Notes: generated by a model not told the origin, from the letters alone. 10,348 nucleotides of DNA from SVTX01 sp045585895 (GCA_045585895.1 JAZMZI010000072.1:1-10348); one strand, 5' to 3'. Shown: positions 1 through 7,578, numbered from the stretch's first letter. Numbers and translations: made by a program.

Positions 1-17
1 GAACGGAAAAAGCAAGT

Positions 18-53
18 AAGCGCAAGGCTTTTCTCGAAATGCCTTGCGCTTTT
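18..53 (+). terminator. Rho-independent terminator of a gene left of the window
   Basis: An 11-bp perfect stem (18-28 with 41-51, core GCGCAAGGC/GCCTTGCGC) closes a 12-nt loop and runs into a T-rich tail (50-53, then CC and TT). The T-tract lies on the right, so it would end plus-strand transcription entering from the left; no such gene is visible in the window. Confidence 0.8.
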
Positions 54-138
54 CCTTGTCAGATTTTTTTATTTACATATTGCTTATTGTTTTTTGCTAT
101 TGGTTCACTTGCGGTAGAGCGACTTTTTCGACAGTCTG

Positions 139-178
139 AAATCAAAAGATCCGCCTTGTTTGGCGGATCTTTTGATTT
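139..178. terminator. Bidirectional terminator, mainly for the minus-strand gene ending at 189
   Basis: A 17-bp perfect inverted repeat (139-155 with 162-178) has a 6-nt loop and a GATCCGCC/GGCGGATC core. The outer stem is A/T-rich, so on either strand the descending arm reads GGCGGATCTTTTGATTT and supplies its own T-tract. It starts about 10 bases beyond the stop codon of the minus-strand gene at 189-1244. It would also stop plus-strand read-through, and it is the second terminator within 180 bases. Confidence 0.85.
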
Positions 179-188
179 TATAGATCTG

Positions 189-1244
189 TTAGTCTAAATC
201 GTAGGAATAGATGTGGATTCCCCGAATGAGGTTGCCGAATATGTATTTTTGGCAAGCGGATTCAAAGAGCACGTAGAGTTTTCCGTCCTTTACGAAGATC
301 TCCTCGGTCATGGGGGTAGTTACGACTTCCTTCGTCAGCGCGTCTGCGTCAAGGAAATAGACGGGAACGTCTTTCTCATTGATCTTTATCGACGCATCGG
401 CGTTGTCTTTAGTTACGTCTTCATAAAAATACAGGTGAGATGGGTTTATTCCGTAGGACGTTGAAAGCGCAAATCCGTCGGGGGTCTTGGTAAAGCCCTG
501 AACCAGATCGGTGACCGAAAGTGCCATAACGGGAGTAAAGATATCCTTGCCGTTAACGGTTTCCGAAGCTACACCGTATTTGGAATCGATATCAAGGGCG
601 TATGCGCAGACAAGAGCCTTGTTTTCACCTCCGCTTACGGTAAAGGTGTGTGTTTCCTTGGTGGCGTATTCCTCACTGTTGTTGAATTCGCCTATCCAAA
701 GGTATCTTCCGTCAACGAAACAGCAAGCCGCGCGGGTCTCGCTTTTGAAATTGGTATTGAGTGTGATCTTGCCACCGTTTTCGGCAGAGAGGATATCGGC
801 AAGCTTTATCACCCAGACGCAGTTATCGTCACCCTCGCCGTCGTTGGCAAGCCAAACGAATCCGAACGCCGAGGTTATACCGCCCGTGTGTCCCGTGTAG
901 GGCTTGCCATCGGCGGTGTAAAGCTCAACGAAATAGGTCTCGTCGGTATTGTCTGCGTCTGTAACGTAGATGCGGCTCGCGCTCTCACCGTCAGCCATAT
1001 AGCCGCACTGGAGATATATGCCGCGCTCACCCTCGTAAGCGTAGCCCTGAGGAACCAAGCCCTCGTAAATGCCGGGCGTGACGTATTCTGCTTTTGCGTT
1101 TGAGAAGAAATCGTTAAATACTACGGGAGTGAAAAGGTGAAGACAAAGGACCGTTATCAACAAAAGTGCGATTAATGCAACTACGGCAAAGCCGACGATC
1201 AATAACGCTTTTTGAACGCCCGTCAACGCTTTTAGTTTTTCCAT
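189..1244 (-). CDS. Membrane-anchored extracytoplasmic protein of unknown function, possibly beta-propeller-like
   Basis: I do not recognise a named family for this 351-residue protein. It opens with a short basic cytoplasmic end (residues 1-12), then one long hydrophobic helix (about 13-38) with no lipobox cysteine or obvious cleavage site, so it is probably a signal anchor holding the rest outside the cell. The external part has many short strand-rich blocks, for example GIYLQCGY (75-82), HTGGIT followed by FVWLAND (119-135), CFVDGRYLWIGEF (175-187), KTPDGFALSTSYG (253-265) and KDGKLYVLFES (319-329). Repeats of the type 'DG-x-hydrophobic strand' suggest a YncE-like or quinoprotein-like propeller; this is inference from appearance only. 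No catalytic motif is evident. The minus-strand start has AAAGG about 10 bases upstream. It lies 170 bases downstream of the isomerase gene, beyond a hairpin, so it is probably a separate unit; I found no convincing promoter. Confidence 0.8.
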   Translation of the reverse strand: MEKLKALTGVQKALLIVGFAVVALIALLLITVLCLHLFTPVVFNDFFSNAKAEYVTPGIYEGLVPQGYAYEGERGIYLQCGYMADGESASRIYVTDADNTDETYFVELYTADGKPYTGHTGGITSAFGFVWLANDGEGDDNCVWVIKLADILSAENGGKITLNTNFKSETRAACCFVDGRYLWIGEFNNSEEYATKETHTFTVSGGENKALVCAYALDIDSKYGVASETVNGKDIFTPVMALSVTDLVQGFTKTPDGFALSTSYGINPSHLYFYEDVTKDNADASIKINEKDVPVYFLDADALTKEVVTTPMTEEIFVKDGKLYVLFESACQKYIFGNLIRGIHIYSYDLD

Positions 1245-1353
1245 AAATTTTCAACCTTTCTTTTTGTTATTTCTTTATTTCCGTTTATTCTCAAGACTGA
1301 ATAAAACCCAGCTTTGAATAATCTCTGTTTGGAAGGTTCAGGGAGTGTGGAAA

Positions 1354-1396
1354 GGGTAGGGCGAAAGCATTTTCCTTAAAAAGGTTCGCCCCACCC
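1354..1396 (-). terminator. Hairpin downstream of the isomerase gene, probable terminator
   Basis: Arms 1354-1365 and 1385-1396 (GGGTAGGGCGAA / TTCGCCCCACCC on the plus strand) pair over 12 positions, and a nested CCTT/AAGG helix (1374-1377 with 1381-1384) sits inside. In minus-strand RNA every position pairs, one as a G-U wobble; in plus-strand RNA the same position is an A-C mismatch. The hairpin starts about 18 bases past the isomerase stop. The following U-tract is weak (TTT then CC), so termination may be incomplete. Confidence 0.55.
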
Positions 1397-1414
1397 CTAA
1401 AAATGATCAGTATC

Positions 1415-2380
1415 TTAAGCCCAACTCATAGTGGTGGGTTTTTCTTCGTAGATAACGATATCCTTGAGGAAGTTAACGGCTTTTGCCAGTCCTTCATCGA
1501 TAGACATTACGCTGTCCTCGTGCTCGATAGAGAGAACTCTGTCGTAGCCGCAGAGACGGAGATTGGAAACGAGGTCTCTCCAGTAGGTCTCGCCGTTGCC
1601 GTAGCCGACGGTGCGGAATACCCAAGCGCGGTGGATCTCGTCGCCGTAGTGCTTGGTGTCGAGAACGCCGTTCTTGGCGGTATTGTATTTGTCGATCTTG
1701 GTGTCTTTTGCGTGAACGTGATAGATAGCACCCGTAAGTTCTCTGATCGCCGCAACGGGATCCATACCCTGCCAGATAAGGTGAGAGGGGTCGAAGTTAG
1801 CTCCGATAACGTCGCCGACAGCCGCGCGGAGACGAAGCAGGGTCTCGGGATTGTAAACGCAGAAGCCGGGATGCATCTCAAATGCAACTCTTACACCGTG
1901 AGCCTTGCAGAATTCAGCGGTCTTTTTCCAGTAGGGAATAAGCACCTCGTTCCACTGCCAGTCGAGAATAGCGAGGAAGTCCTCGGGCCAGGGGCAGGTT
2001 ACCCAGTTGGGGTATTTTGCGGTAGCGCAGTCACCGGGGCAGCCCGAGAAGGTGATAACGGTATCAACGCCAAGCTTTTCCGCAAGAAGAACCGCGTTTC
2101 TGAAGTCCTCGTCGTAGGAAGCGGCGATAGCAGCGTTGGGGTGAACGGGGTTGCCGTGGCAGGCAAGAGCGCAGATCTCAACGTCGTACTTTTTAAAGGT
2201 AGCGACGAATTCTTCGTATTTTTTTTCGTCTTTGAGAAGCTCCGCAGGGTTGCAGTGAGCCTTGCCGGGATAACCGCCCGCACCGATCTCGACGGTGTGA
2301 ACGCCAAGTCCCGAAATTATTTCAAGTGCCTCGTCGAGAGGCTTTGCGCCGTAAAGATTGGCAAGTACGCTGAGTTTCAT
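1415..2380 (-). CDS. Sugar phosphate isomerase/epimerase (xylose isomerase-like TIM barrel)
   Basis: A 321-residue cytosolic protein of the AP endonuclease 2 / xylose isomerase-like TIM-barrel superfamily, which includes IolE, IolH and tagatose/psicose epimerases; members use a divalent metal to isomerise or epimerise sugars and polyols. The opening MKLSVLANLYGAKPLDEAL and the VEIGAGGYPG stretch (30-39) are typical first barrel strands. Likely metal ligands are Glu168 (FEMHPG), Asp197 with His200 (NFDPSHL), His223 in HVHAKD (221-226) and Glu286 (SIEHED). Length fits the family, and no domain is missing. The minus-strand start has GGAGG eight bases upstream, and a near-consensus promoter lies at 2444-2472. 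It appears to be monocistronic, with a hairpin just after the stop. Codon choice leans to C-ending codons (TTC, CTC, AAC), consistent with good expression. The substrate cannot be read from sequence; an inositol or keto-sugar derivative is plausible. Confidence 0.92.
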   Translation of the reverse strand: MKLSVLANLYGAKPLDEALEIISGLGVHTVEIGAGGYPGKAHCNPAELLKDEKKYEEFVATFKKYDVEICALACHGNPVHPNAAIAASYDEDFRNAVLLAEKLGVDTVITFSGCPGDCATAKYPNWVTCPWPEDFLAILDWQWNEVLIPYWKKTAEFCKAHGVRVAFEMHPGFCVYNPETLLRLRAAVGDVIGANFDPSHLIWQGMDPVAAIRELTGAIYHVHAKDTKIDKYNTAKNGVLDTKHYGDEIHRAWVFRTVGYGNGETYWRDLVSNLRLCGYDRVLSIEHEDSVMSIDEGLAKAVNFLKDIVIYEEKPTTMSWA

Positions 2381-2443
2381 AAAATCTTCCTCCGAAAAGT
2401 TTATTGTGTAAAATATTAAGTGAATCCATAGATCACTGTTTTA

Positions 2444-2472
2444 ATTATACCTTTAATTTATCTGTTTTTCAA
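2444..2472 (-). promoter_or_regulatory. sigmaA-type promoter for the isomerase gene
   Basis: On the minus strand a TTGAAA box (plus coordinates 2467-2472) is separated by exactly 17 bases from a perfect TATAAT (2444-2449). The predicted start of transcription is near 2437, giving a leader of about 55 bases with GGAGG before the ATG at 2380. A/T-rich sequence upstream could act as an UP element. Confidence 0.8.
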
Positions 2473-2545
2473 TAGTTAATTCAAAAATAATAAGAAAACT
2501 TGGATATCTGCACAAATATTCGACAGCTTTTTTGGATAAAAGGTC

Positions 2546-2574
2546 TTGATTTGAGGGGGGATAAGTGTTAAAAT
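2546..2574 (+). promoter_or_regulatory. Extended -10 promoter for the PHP-fumC-malic enzyme unit
   Basis: TTGATT (2546-2551) lies 17 bases before TAAAAT (2569-2574), which is preceded by TG at 2566-2567, giving the extended form TGtTAAAAT. An alternative -10, TATAAT at 2576-2581, is perfect in itself but has no suitably spaced -35. The leader would be about 30 bases. Confidence 0.6.
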
Positions 2575-2613
2575 ATATAATAGATAAATATTTCTTGATT
2601 GGAGAACGGATAT

Positions 2614-3510
2614 ATGTACGTAGATATGCTTGGAAACACCAGAGCTAAAATAGGGCTTCATACACACACCACCTTTTCTGACGGACAGGCTGCGCCCGAG
2701 GAGGCGGCGAAGATATATGCCCTTGAAGGGTACGACGCTATTGCCTTTACCGATCACTGGCATTACGGCGAAGAGTGCGAGATAGAGGGTGTTAAAATAC
2801 TTTCGGGCTGCGAATATAATATCGGAGGACACGACGGTTCGCACGTTATACATATCGTCGGCGTGGGAATGACGGGCGACCCTCAGATACCCGCGGATTG
2901 GAAGAATATGCAGAAAACCGCCTTTTCCAAGGCGGCAGAGGTCATTAAGAGAATAAAGCTCCATAACGGTCTTGCCTTCGTTGGTCACCCCGCTTGGAGT
3001 CTCAATACCCCCGAACAGCTCATGCCTCTCGGCGATTTCGACGGGGTCGAGATATATAACAGCGTTTCCGAGTTCGGAGAAAGCGACAGAGCCTACTCTG
3101 ACGTAATTATCGACCAGATGGCAACGGCGGGCAGATTGACTAACATACTTGCCGTTGACGACACCCATTACTACACGGGCGACGAGTGCCGCGGATGGAT
3201 AATGGTTGAAACTACGGATATGGACACGGCAAGGATCGTAAGAAATATCCGTCAGGGAAGATTTTACGCAACGCAGGGCCCCGAGGTACATATCGAAAAG
3301 ATCGCTCCCGACAAGGTCAGAGTGATTTGCTCACCCGTAAGTAAGGTGGTTTTCCAGAGCAATACCACTTGGGTGAAGGGAAGGACTGTCAGAGAGGACG
3401 GGCTCGTGGAGGCAGAGTATACGAAGGCTCCCGACGACCGTTTCGTAAGGGCTGAGGTCACAGACGTGAACGGCAAAAAAGCTTGGACCAACTATATTAT
3501 TTTTGATTAA
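2614..3510 (+). CDS. PHP-domain metallohydrolase, CehA/McbA-like
   Basis: A 298-residue cytosolic protein of the PHP (polymerase and histidinol phosphatase) superfamily, whose members bind two or three metal ions and hydrolyse phosphoesters. Metal-binding motifs appear in the usual order: HTH at 16-18 with Asp23 (FSDG), TDH at 46-48, Glu67 (SGCEYN), His125 (VGHPAW) and the closing DDTH at 182-185. The block RQGRFYATQGPEV (213-225), followed by a small beta-rich tail (about 226-298), is what I associate with CehA/McbA-type metallohydrolases; that tail resembles a minor binding domain. The open frame extends upstream to a TTG at 2599, but GGAG at 2601-2604 sits nine bases before the ATG at 2614, so the ATG is preferred. 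It is first in a tight unit with fumC, nine bases away. Its substrate is unknown, and a link to fumarate or malate metabolism rests only on position. Confidence 0.9.
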   Translation: MYVDMLGNTRAKIGLHTHTTFSDGQAAPEEAAKIYALEGYDAIAFTDHWHYGEECEIEGVKILSGCEYNIGGHDGSHVIHIVGVGMTGDPQIPADWKNMQKTAFSKAAEVIKRIKLHNGLAFVGHPAWSLNTPEQLMPLGDFDGVEIYNSVSEFGESDRAYSDVIIDQMATAGRLTNILAVDDTHYYTGDECRGWIMVETTDMDTARIVRNIRQGRFYATQGPEVHIEKIAPDKVRVICSPVSKVVFQSNTTWVKGRTVREDGLVEAEYTKAPDDRFVRAEVTDVNGKKAWTNYIIFD

Positions 3511-3519
3511 GGGTTGATT

Positions 3520-4893
3520 ATGAAAGAATTCAGAACAGAACGCGACTCTATGGGTGAAATTTCGGTTCCCGCCGATAAATATTGGGGAGCGCAGACCGAG
3601 AGGAGCCGCCAAAATTTCAAGATAGGCGGCGAGATAATGCCCCGTGAGATAACTCACGCATTCGGAATACTCAAAAAGGCGGCGGCTATGGCTAACCGCG
3701 AGCTTCGTCCCGACAAAATGACCGACGAAAAGCTTTCGGCAATAGCGGCGGCTTGCGACGAGGTGATCTCGGGTAAGCTTGATAGTCATTTTCCTTTAGT
3801 CGTGTGGCAGACGGGAAGCGGAACTCAGTCAAATATGAACGCAAACGAGGTTATAGCCAACAGAGGAAACGAGCTGGCGGGCAAAAAAATGCTTCACCCC
3901 AACGACGACGTGAATATGTCTCAATCCTCAAACGATACCTTTCCCACGGCTATGCACATAGCGGCGGTAACCGAGATAAATCGCGCTCTTTTGCCCGAAA
4001 CAGACAGGCTGATCGCAGTTTTTAAGAAGATTGAAGCCGAAAATCCCGACGCGATAAAGAGCGGAAGGACCCATCTTCAGGATGCAACGCCAATAAAGTT
4101 CTCGCAAGAGGTGAGCGGGTGGAGAAATATGCTTGAAGCCTCCAGAGAGCAGATAGTTTTGTCACTTGAGCCTCTTTCAAGGCTTGCCCTCGGCGGTACG
4201 GCGGTGGGTACGGGCATCAACGCTCCCGAAGGGTTTGACCGTCTTTCGGCAAAATACGTAAGTCAGCTTACGGGATTTGAATTTTCCACCGAGGAAAATA
4301 AGTTCCATGCGCTGACTGGTAAGGACGCTTTGGTTTTCGCTCACGGCGCTATGAAGGGTCTTGCGGCAAATCTTTGGAAGATAGCTAATGATATAAGATG
4401 GCTGGCGTCAGGCCCGAGATGCGGACTCGGTGAGATAAGCATACCCGAAAACGAGCCGGGGTCGTCGATCATGCCGGGTAAGGTCAATCCCACCCAGTGT
4501 GAGGCTGTCACTATGGTCGCTTTGCAGGTTATGGCTAATGATACGGCGGTCGGAATGGCGGCAAGTCAGGGAAATTTTGAGCTTAACGTCTTTATGCCCG
4601 TACTTATCTATAACTTTTTGCAGTCCGTCAGATTGCTTTCGGACGTGATGAGATCCTTTAACGACAACTGCGTTTCGGGTATTAAGGTTAACGCGAGCAA
4701 GATGAAGGAAAATCTTGACCGATCCTTAATGCTTGTTACGGCGTTAAATCCCTATATCGGTTACGAGAATAGCGCAAAGGTGGCAAAGCTGGCTTACGCA
4801 GAGGATATAACCCTGAGAGAGGCTTGTCTCAGATTGGGATTTATGACCGCAGAAAAATTCGACGAGGTATTCAAACCCGAAAAAATGGTTTAA
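3520..4893 (+). CDS. fumC: Class II fumarate hydratase (fumarase C)
   Basis: Catalyses reversible hydration of fumarate to L-malate in the cytosol; class II enzymes are homotetramers without an iron-sulfur cluster, so they are oxygen-stable. All signature blocks are present: TGSGTQSNMN (98-107), SSNDTFPTA (136-144), GRTHLQDATP with the catalytic-site His185 (182-191), GGTAVGTGIN (225-234) and the superfamily signature GSSIMPGKVNP (314-324), whose serine is the catalytic base on the mobile loop. The exact fumarase pattern, including TQCEA after the signature, separates it from aspartase and argininosuccinate lyase, although aspartase is the closest alternative. Its 457 residues compare with about 467 for E. 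coli FumC. A TTG at 3514 is in frame, but AAGGG at 3509-3513, overlapping the previous stop, is placed for the ATG at 3520. It lies between the PHP gene and malic enzyme and is probably co-transcribed with both. Confidence 0.97.
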   Translation: MKEFRTERDSMGEISVPADKYWGAQTERSRQNFKIGGEIMPREITHAFGILKKAAAMANRELRPDKMTDEKLSAIAAACDEVISGKLDSHFPLVVWQTGSGTQSNMNANEVIANRGNELAGKKMLHPNDDVNMSQSSNDTFPTAMHIAAVTEINRALLPETDRLIAVFKKIEAENPDAIKSGRTHLQDATPIKFSQEVSGWRNMLEASREQIVLSLEPLSRLALGGTAVGTGINAPEGFDRLSAKYVSQLTGFEFSTEENKFHALTGKDALVFAHGAMKGLAANLWKIANDIRWLASGPRCGLGEISIPENEPGSSIMPGKVNPTQCEAVTMVALQVMANDTAVGMAASQGNFELNVFMPVLIYNFLQSVRLLSDVMRSFNDNCVSGIKVNASKMKENLDRSLMLVTALNPYIGYENSAKVAKLAYAEDITLREACLRLGFMTAEKFDEVFKPEKMV

Positions 4894-4905
4894 GAGGAAA
4901 TAAAA

Positions 4906-6078
4906 ATGTCAATAGCAGAAGAATCTTTGAAAAAACACTACGAATGGCGAGGTAAGATAGAGGTAGTTACAAGATGCCCCATTGAAACGAGAGAGGATCT
5001 TTCCTTGGCGTACACTCCCGGTGTTGCGCAGCCCTGTCTTGAAATAGAAAAGGATATAAATAAGTCTTATGAGCTGACGAGAAGATCAAATATTGTGGCG
5101 GTAGTTACCGACGGCAGCGCGGTTTTGGGACTCGGAGATATAGGCCCCGAGGCGGGAATGCCCGTAATGGAAGGAAAATGCGCCCTTTTCAAAGCTTTTG
5201 CCGACGTGGATGCCTTCCCGCTTTGCATAAAGAGCCAAGACGTTGACGAGATAGTGAGAACCGTTTATCTGCTTTCGGGCAGCTTCGGCGGTATAAATCT
5301 TGAAGATATATCGGCTCCTCGTTGCTTTGAGATAGAAAGAAGATTAAAAGAGATATGCGATGTTCCCGTTTTCCACGACGATCAGCACGGAACGGCGATC
5401 GTCGTAGGGGCGGCGCTTATCAACGCCTTGAAGCTTGTTAAAAAGGATATCGGTACCGTTAAGATCGTTATAAACGGCGCGGGCGCGGCAGGTATGTCGA
5501 TCGGCCGCCACCTTATGAACCTCGGCGTTAAGAATCTTACGATGGTGGATAGGTTCGGCGCGATATACGAAGGTAAGGCAGAGAACAATCCCGCCCAAGA
5601 GGATATGGCTAAGATAACAAATCGCGGCTTTGAAAAGGGAAGTTTAGCCGAGACCCTGATGGGAGCTGACGTTTTTGTCGGCGTTTCCGCGCCCAATCTC
5701 GTCACCCCCGAAATGGTGTCAACTATGGCAAAGGACGCCATAGTTTTCCCTATGGCAAATCCTACTCCCGAGATAATGCCCGACGATGCGAAGAAGGGCG
5801 GCGCGAGAGTCGTGGGAACGGGAAGAAGCGACTATCCCAATCAGATAAACAACGTTCTTGCATTCCCCGGAATATTCAGAGGCGCGCTTGATTGCAGGGC
5901 GTCCTGCATCAACGAGGAAATGAAGATCGCTACCTCCAAGGCTCTGGCAAGTCTGGTTTCGGACGAAGAGCTTTCCGAAGATTACATAATCCCCGCGGCG
6001 CTTGACGGCAGGGTCGCTTCGGCGGTGGCTGAAGCCGTGATGAAAGCCGCAAAAGAAACCAAGGTCGCAAGAATCTGA
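4906..6078 (+). CDS. Malic enzyme (malate dehydrogenase, oxaloacetate-decarboxylating)
   Basis: Oxidatively decarboxylates L-malate to pyruvate and CO2 with reduction of NAD(P). The 390 residues match the short bacterial/archaeal form (T. maritima enzyme, B. subtilis YtsJ), without the phosphotransacetylase-like domain of long MaeB proteins. The catalytic Tyr36 is in AYTPGVA, the general-base Lys91 is in PVMEGKCALF, and likely metal ligands are Glu133-Asp134 (NLEDISAPR) and the Asp pair in FHDDQHGTA (156-164). The Rossmann GAGAAGMSIG loop is at 191-200. Asp215 at the end of the second dinucleotide strand hints at NAD over NADP, but this is weak. Later motifs VGVSAPN (258-264), FPMANPTPEI (281-290) and the closing FPGIFRGALD (320-329) are all intact. 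A GAGGA site lies seven bases before the ATG. It follows fumC by 12 bases, so together they route fumarate through malate to pyruvate. Confidence 0.96.
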   Translation: MSIAEESLKKHYEWRGKIEVVTRCPIETREDLSLAYTPGVAQPCLEIEKDINKSYELTRRSNIVAVVTDGSAVLGLGDIGPEAGMPVMEGKCALFKAFADVDAFPLCIKSQDVDEIVRTVYLLSGSFGGINLEDISAPRCFEIERRLKEICDVPVFHDDQHGTAIVVGAALINALKLVKKDIGTVKIVINGAGAAGMSIGRHLMNLGVKNLTMVDRFGAIYEGKAENNPAQEDMAKITNRGFEKGSLAETLMGADVFVGVSAPNLVTPEMVSTMAKDAIVFPMANPTPEIMPDDAKKGGARVVGTGRSDYPNQINNVLAFPGIFRGALDCRASCINEEMKIATSKALASLVSDEELSEDYIIPAALDGRVASAVAEAVMKAAKETKVARI

Positions 6079-6087
6079 TATACCCTA

Positions 6088-6112
6088 AAAGGGCGAGTTT
6101 TGAGTGCCCTTT
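6088..6112 (+). terminator. Weak hairpin between the malic enzyme and MATE genes
   Basis: AAAGGGC (6088-6094) pairs with GCCCTTT (6106-6112) around an 11-nt loop, nine bases after the malic enzyme stop. Only two Ts follow the stem after a G, so it may be a leaky terminator or an RNA-end stabiliser. The right arm abuts a TGTTAAAAT element (6112-6120) that could be an internal extended -10 for the next gene, though no good -35 is present. Confidence 0.45.
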
Positions 6113-6140
6113 GTTAAAATATGTAAAGAAGGATAAAAAA

Positions 6141-7538
6141 TTGTCTCTTACGAAAAGCGAATTGCAATTTAAAAAAATGACCGAGACCGCGGTATGGAAG
6201 CTGGTCATAACGCTCGGCATACCAACAACCATCAGTATGCTGATAACCAACGTTTACAATATGGCGGACACCTATTTCGTCAGCACCCTCGGTAAAGCCG
6301 AGGGCGGCGCACCGGGTATCGTTTTCAGTATAATGGCGATACTTCAGGCTTTCGGATTTATGTTCGGACACGGCGCGGGAAGCCACGTCAGCCGTCTTTT
6401 GGGCGCGAAGGATGAAAAGAAAGCGGGCAACTTTGCTTCAACCGCTCTTTTGCTTGCCACCGCCAGCGGATTGATAATTATGACCTTCGGTCTTATCTTC
6501 CTCGAGCCGCTTATGATGTTTTTGGGAAGTAACGAGGAAATATTGCCTCACGCTATGGACTACGCGCGCTTTATTTTCATCGGTGCGCCCGCATTGACCG
6601 CATCATGTGTTTTTAATAACGTTTTGCGTTACGAGGGCAAGGCTACTTTTGCAATGATAGGTCTTACCTCGGGCGGAATACTTAATATTTTACTCGACTA
6701 TATTTTTATTATGCAGTTGGGTATGGGAACTCGGGGAGCAGGTCTTGCTACCGCAATTTCTCAGTACGTGAGTCTTGTTATCCTCATAGTTCCGTATATT
6801 ATCGGCAAGACACAAAGCAAGATAAGCTTCAGACGCGGATTCATTACTCCGCGAATCGTCTGGGATATCGTAACGACGGGATTCCCAAGCCTTATCCGTC
6901 AGGGACTGGGAAGCGTATCTACTGCCATGCTGAATATTCAGGCAAGACTTTACGGCACTGCGGCTATTGCGGCTATGGGCTACGTTTCAAAGACGGTTCA
7001 GTTCATTTTCTGCGTGGGTCTCGGTATCGGTCAGGGTTTTCAGCCGGTTTCCGCCTTCAATTACGGCGCGAAAAAGTATTCAAGAGTCAAAAAGGCAAGC
7101 TACGTTACCATGCTTTTCGGACTTGCATTTATCGGAACTCTGTCGGTCATTTGCTTTGCATTAGCTCCCCAGATCATTAATCTTTTTAATTCAGAAAAAG
7201 ACGCGCTTATTGCCGAGATCGGAGCACAGGCGCTGAGATTCAATTGCGCGGTGCTTTGGGTATTGCCCTTTACCGTGGTGGGCAATATGATGTTCCAGAG
7301 TATAGGAAAAAGAGTGCCCGCGATACTGCTTTCCGCTCTCCAGAACGGAGTTGCGTTTATTCCTATGATATACCTTCTTCCCGAGATTTTTGAAAATTAC
7401 GCCGGAAACGGTCTTATAGGACTTGAAATGGCGCAGCCCGCGGCTTACGTTATCACCGCGGCTATAACCCTACCCGTTACGCTGGTGTTTTTAAGCAAGC
7501 TTCCCCCCGATCCAACCGACGCAGAAGATAATATTTGA
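6141..7538 (+). CDS. MATE-family multidrug/toxin efflux transporter
   Basis: An integral membrane antiporter of the MATE family, expected to export cationic drugs, dyes or metabolites in exchange for Na+ or H+. The 465 residues form about 12 hydrophobic segments in two MatE halves. Family marks include KMTETAVWKLV before helix 1, NVYNMADTYFVS (37-48) with an acidic residue in helix 1, LRYEGKA (162-168), GGILNILLDYIFI (178-190) and GTRGAGLATAISQ (196-208). The second half repeats the pattern with IRQGLGSV and GQGFQPVSAFNYGAKKYSRV, also canonical. The longest open frame begins with TTG at 6111, inside a hairpin and without a ribosome site; the TTG at 6141 has AAGGA at 6129-6133 at seven-base spacing and is chosen. 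ATG at 6178 is a less likely alternative because it lacks a good site. It may be transcribed by read-through from the malic enzyme unit or on its own. The substrate is unknown. Confidence 0.93.
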   Translation: MSLTKSELQFKKMTETAVWKLVITLGIPTTISMLITNVYNMADTYFVSTLGKAEGGAPGIVFSIMAILQAFGFMFGHGAGSHVSRLLGAKDEKKAGNFASTALLLATASGLIIMTFGLIFLEPLMMFLGSNEEILPHAMDYARFIFIGAPALTASCVFNNVLRYEGKATFAMIGLTSGGILNILLDYIFIMQLGMGTRGAGLATAISQYVSLVILIVPYIIGKTQSKISFRRGFITPRIVWDIVTTGFPSLIRQGLGSVSTAMLNIQARLYGTAAIAAMGYVSKTVQFIFCVGLGIGQGFQPVSAFNYGAKKYSRVKKASYVTMLFGLAFIGTLSVICFALAPQIINLFNSEKDALIAEIGAQALRFNCAVLWVLPFTVVGNMMFQSIGKRVPAILLSALQNGVAFIPMIYLLPEIFENYAGNGLIGLEMAQPAAYVITAAITLPVTLVFLSKLPPDPTDAEDNI

Positions 7539-7578
7539 TACAAAATTTTCAAAATATGAGACTGATATTCGGGAATCG

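Noticed and set aside
511..1103. Plus-strand open frames inside 189-1244
   Set aside because: They overlap each other and oppose a frame with a convincing membrane anchor, ribosome site and terminator. The minus-strand protein itself is of unknown family, so this is strong but not absolute.
1403..2419. A 338-codon plus-strand open frame opposite the isomerase
   Set aside because: It mirrors the well-supported TIM-barrel gene, has no recognisable motif, and lacks a promoter or ribosome site of its own.
2576..2581. Perfect TATAAT as the -10 for the PHP gene
   Set aside because: No -35 box lies at 16-18 bases; the overlapping TGtTAAAAT at 2566-2574 pairs with TTGATT at 17 bases and fits better.
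2476..3291. A 271-codon minus-strand open frame opposite the PHP gene
   Set aside because: The plus strand carries intact PHP metal-binding motifs; the reverse reading has no domain and crosses the promoter region.
6111..6140. N-terminal extension of the MATE protein from the TTG at 6111
   Set aside because: That codon lies in a hairpin stem without a ribosome site, while the TTG at 6141 has AAGGA at ideal spacing.
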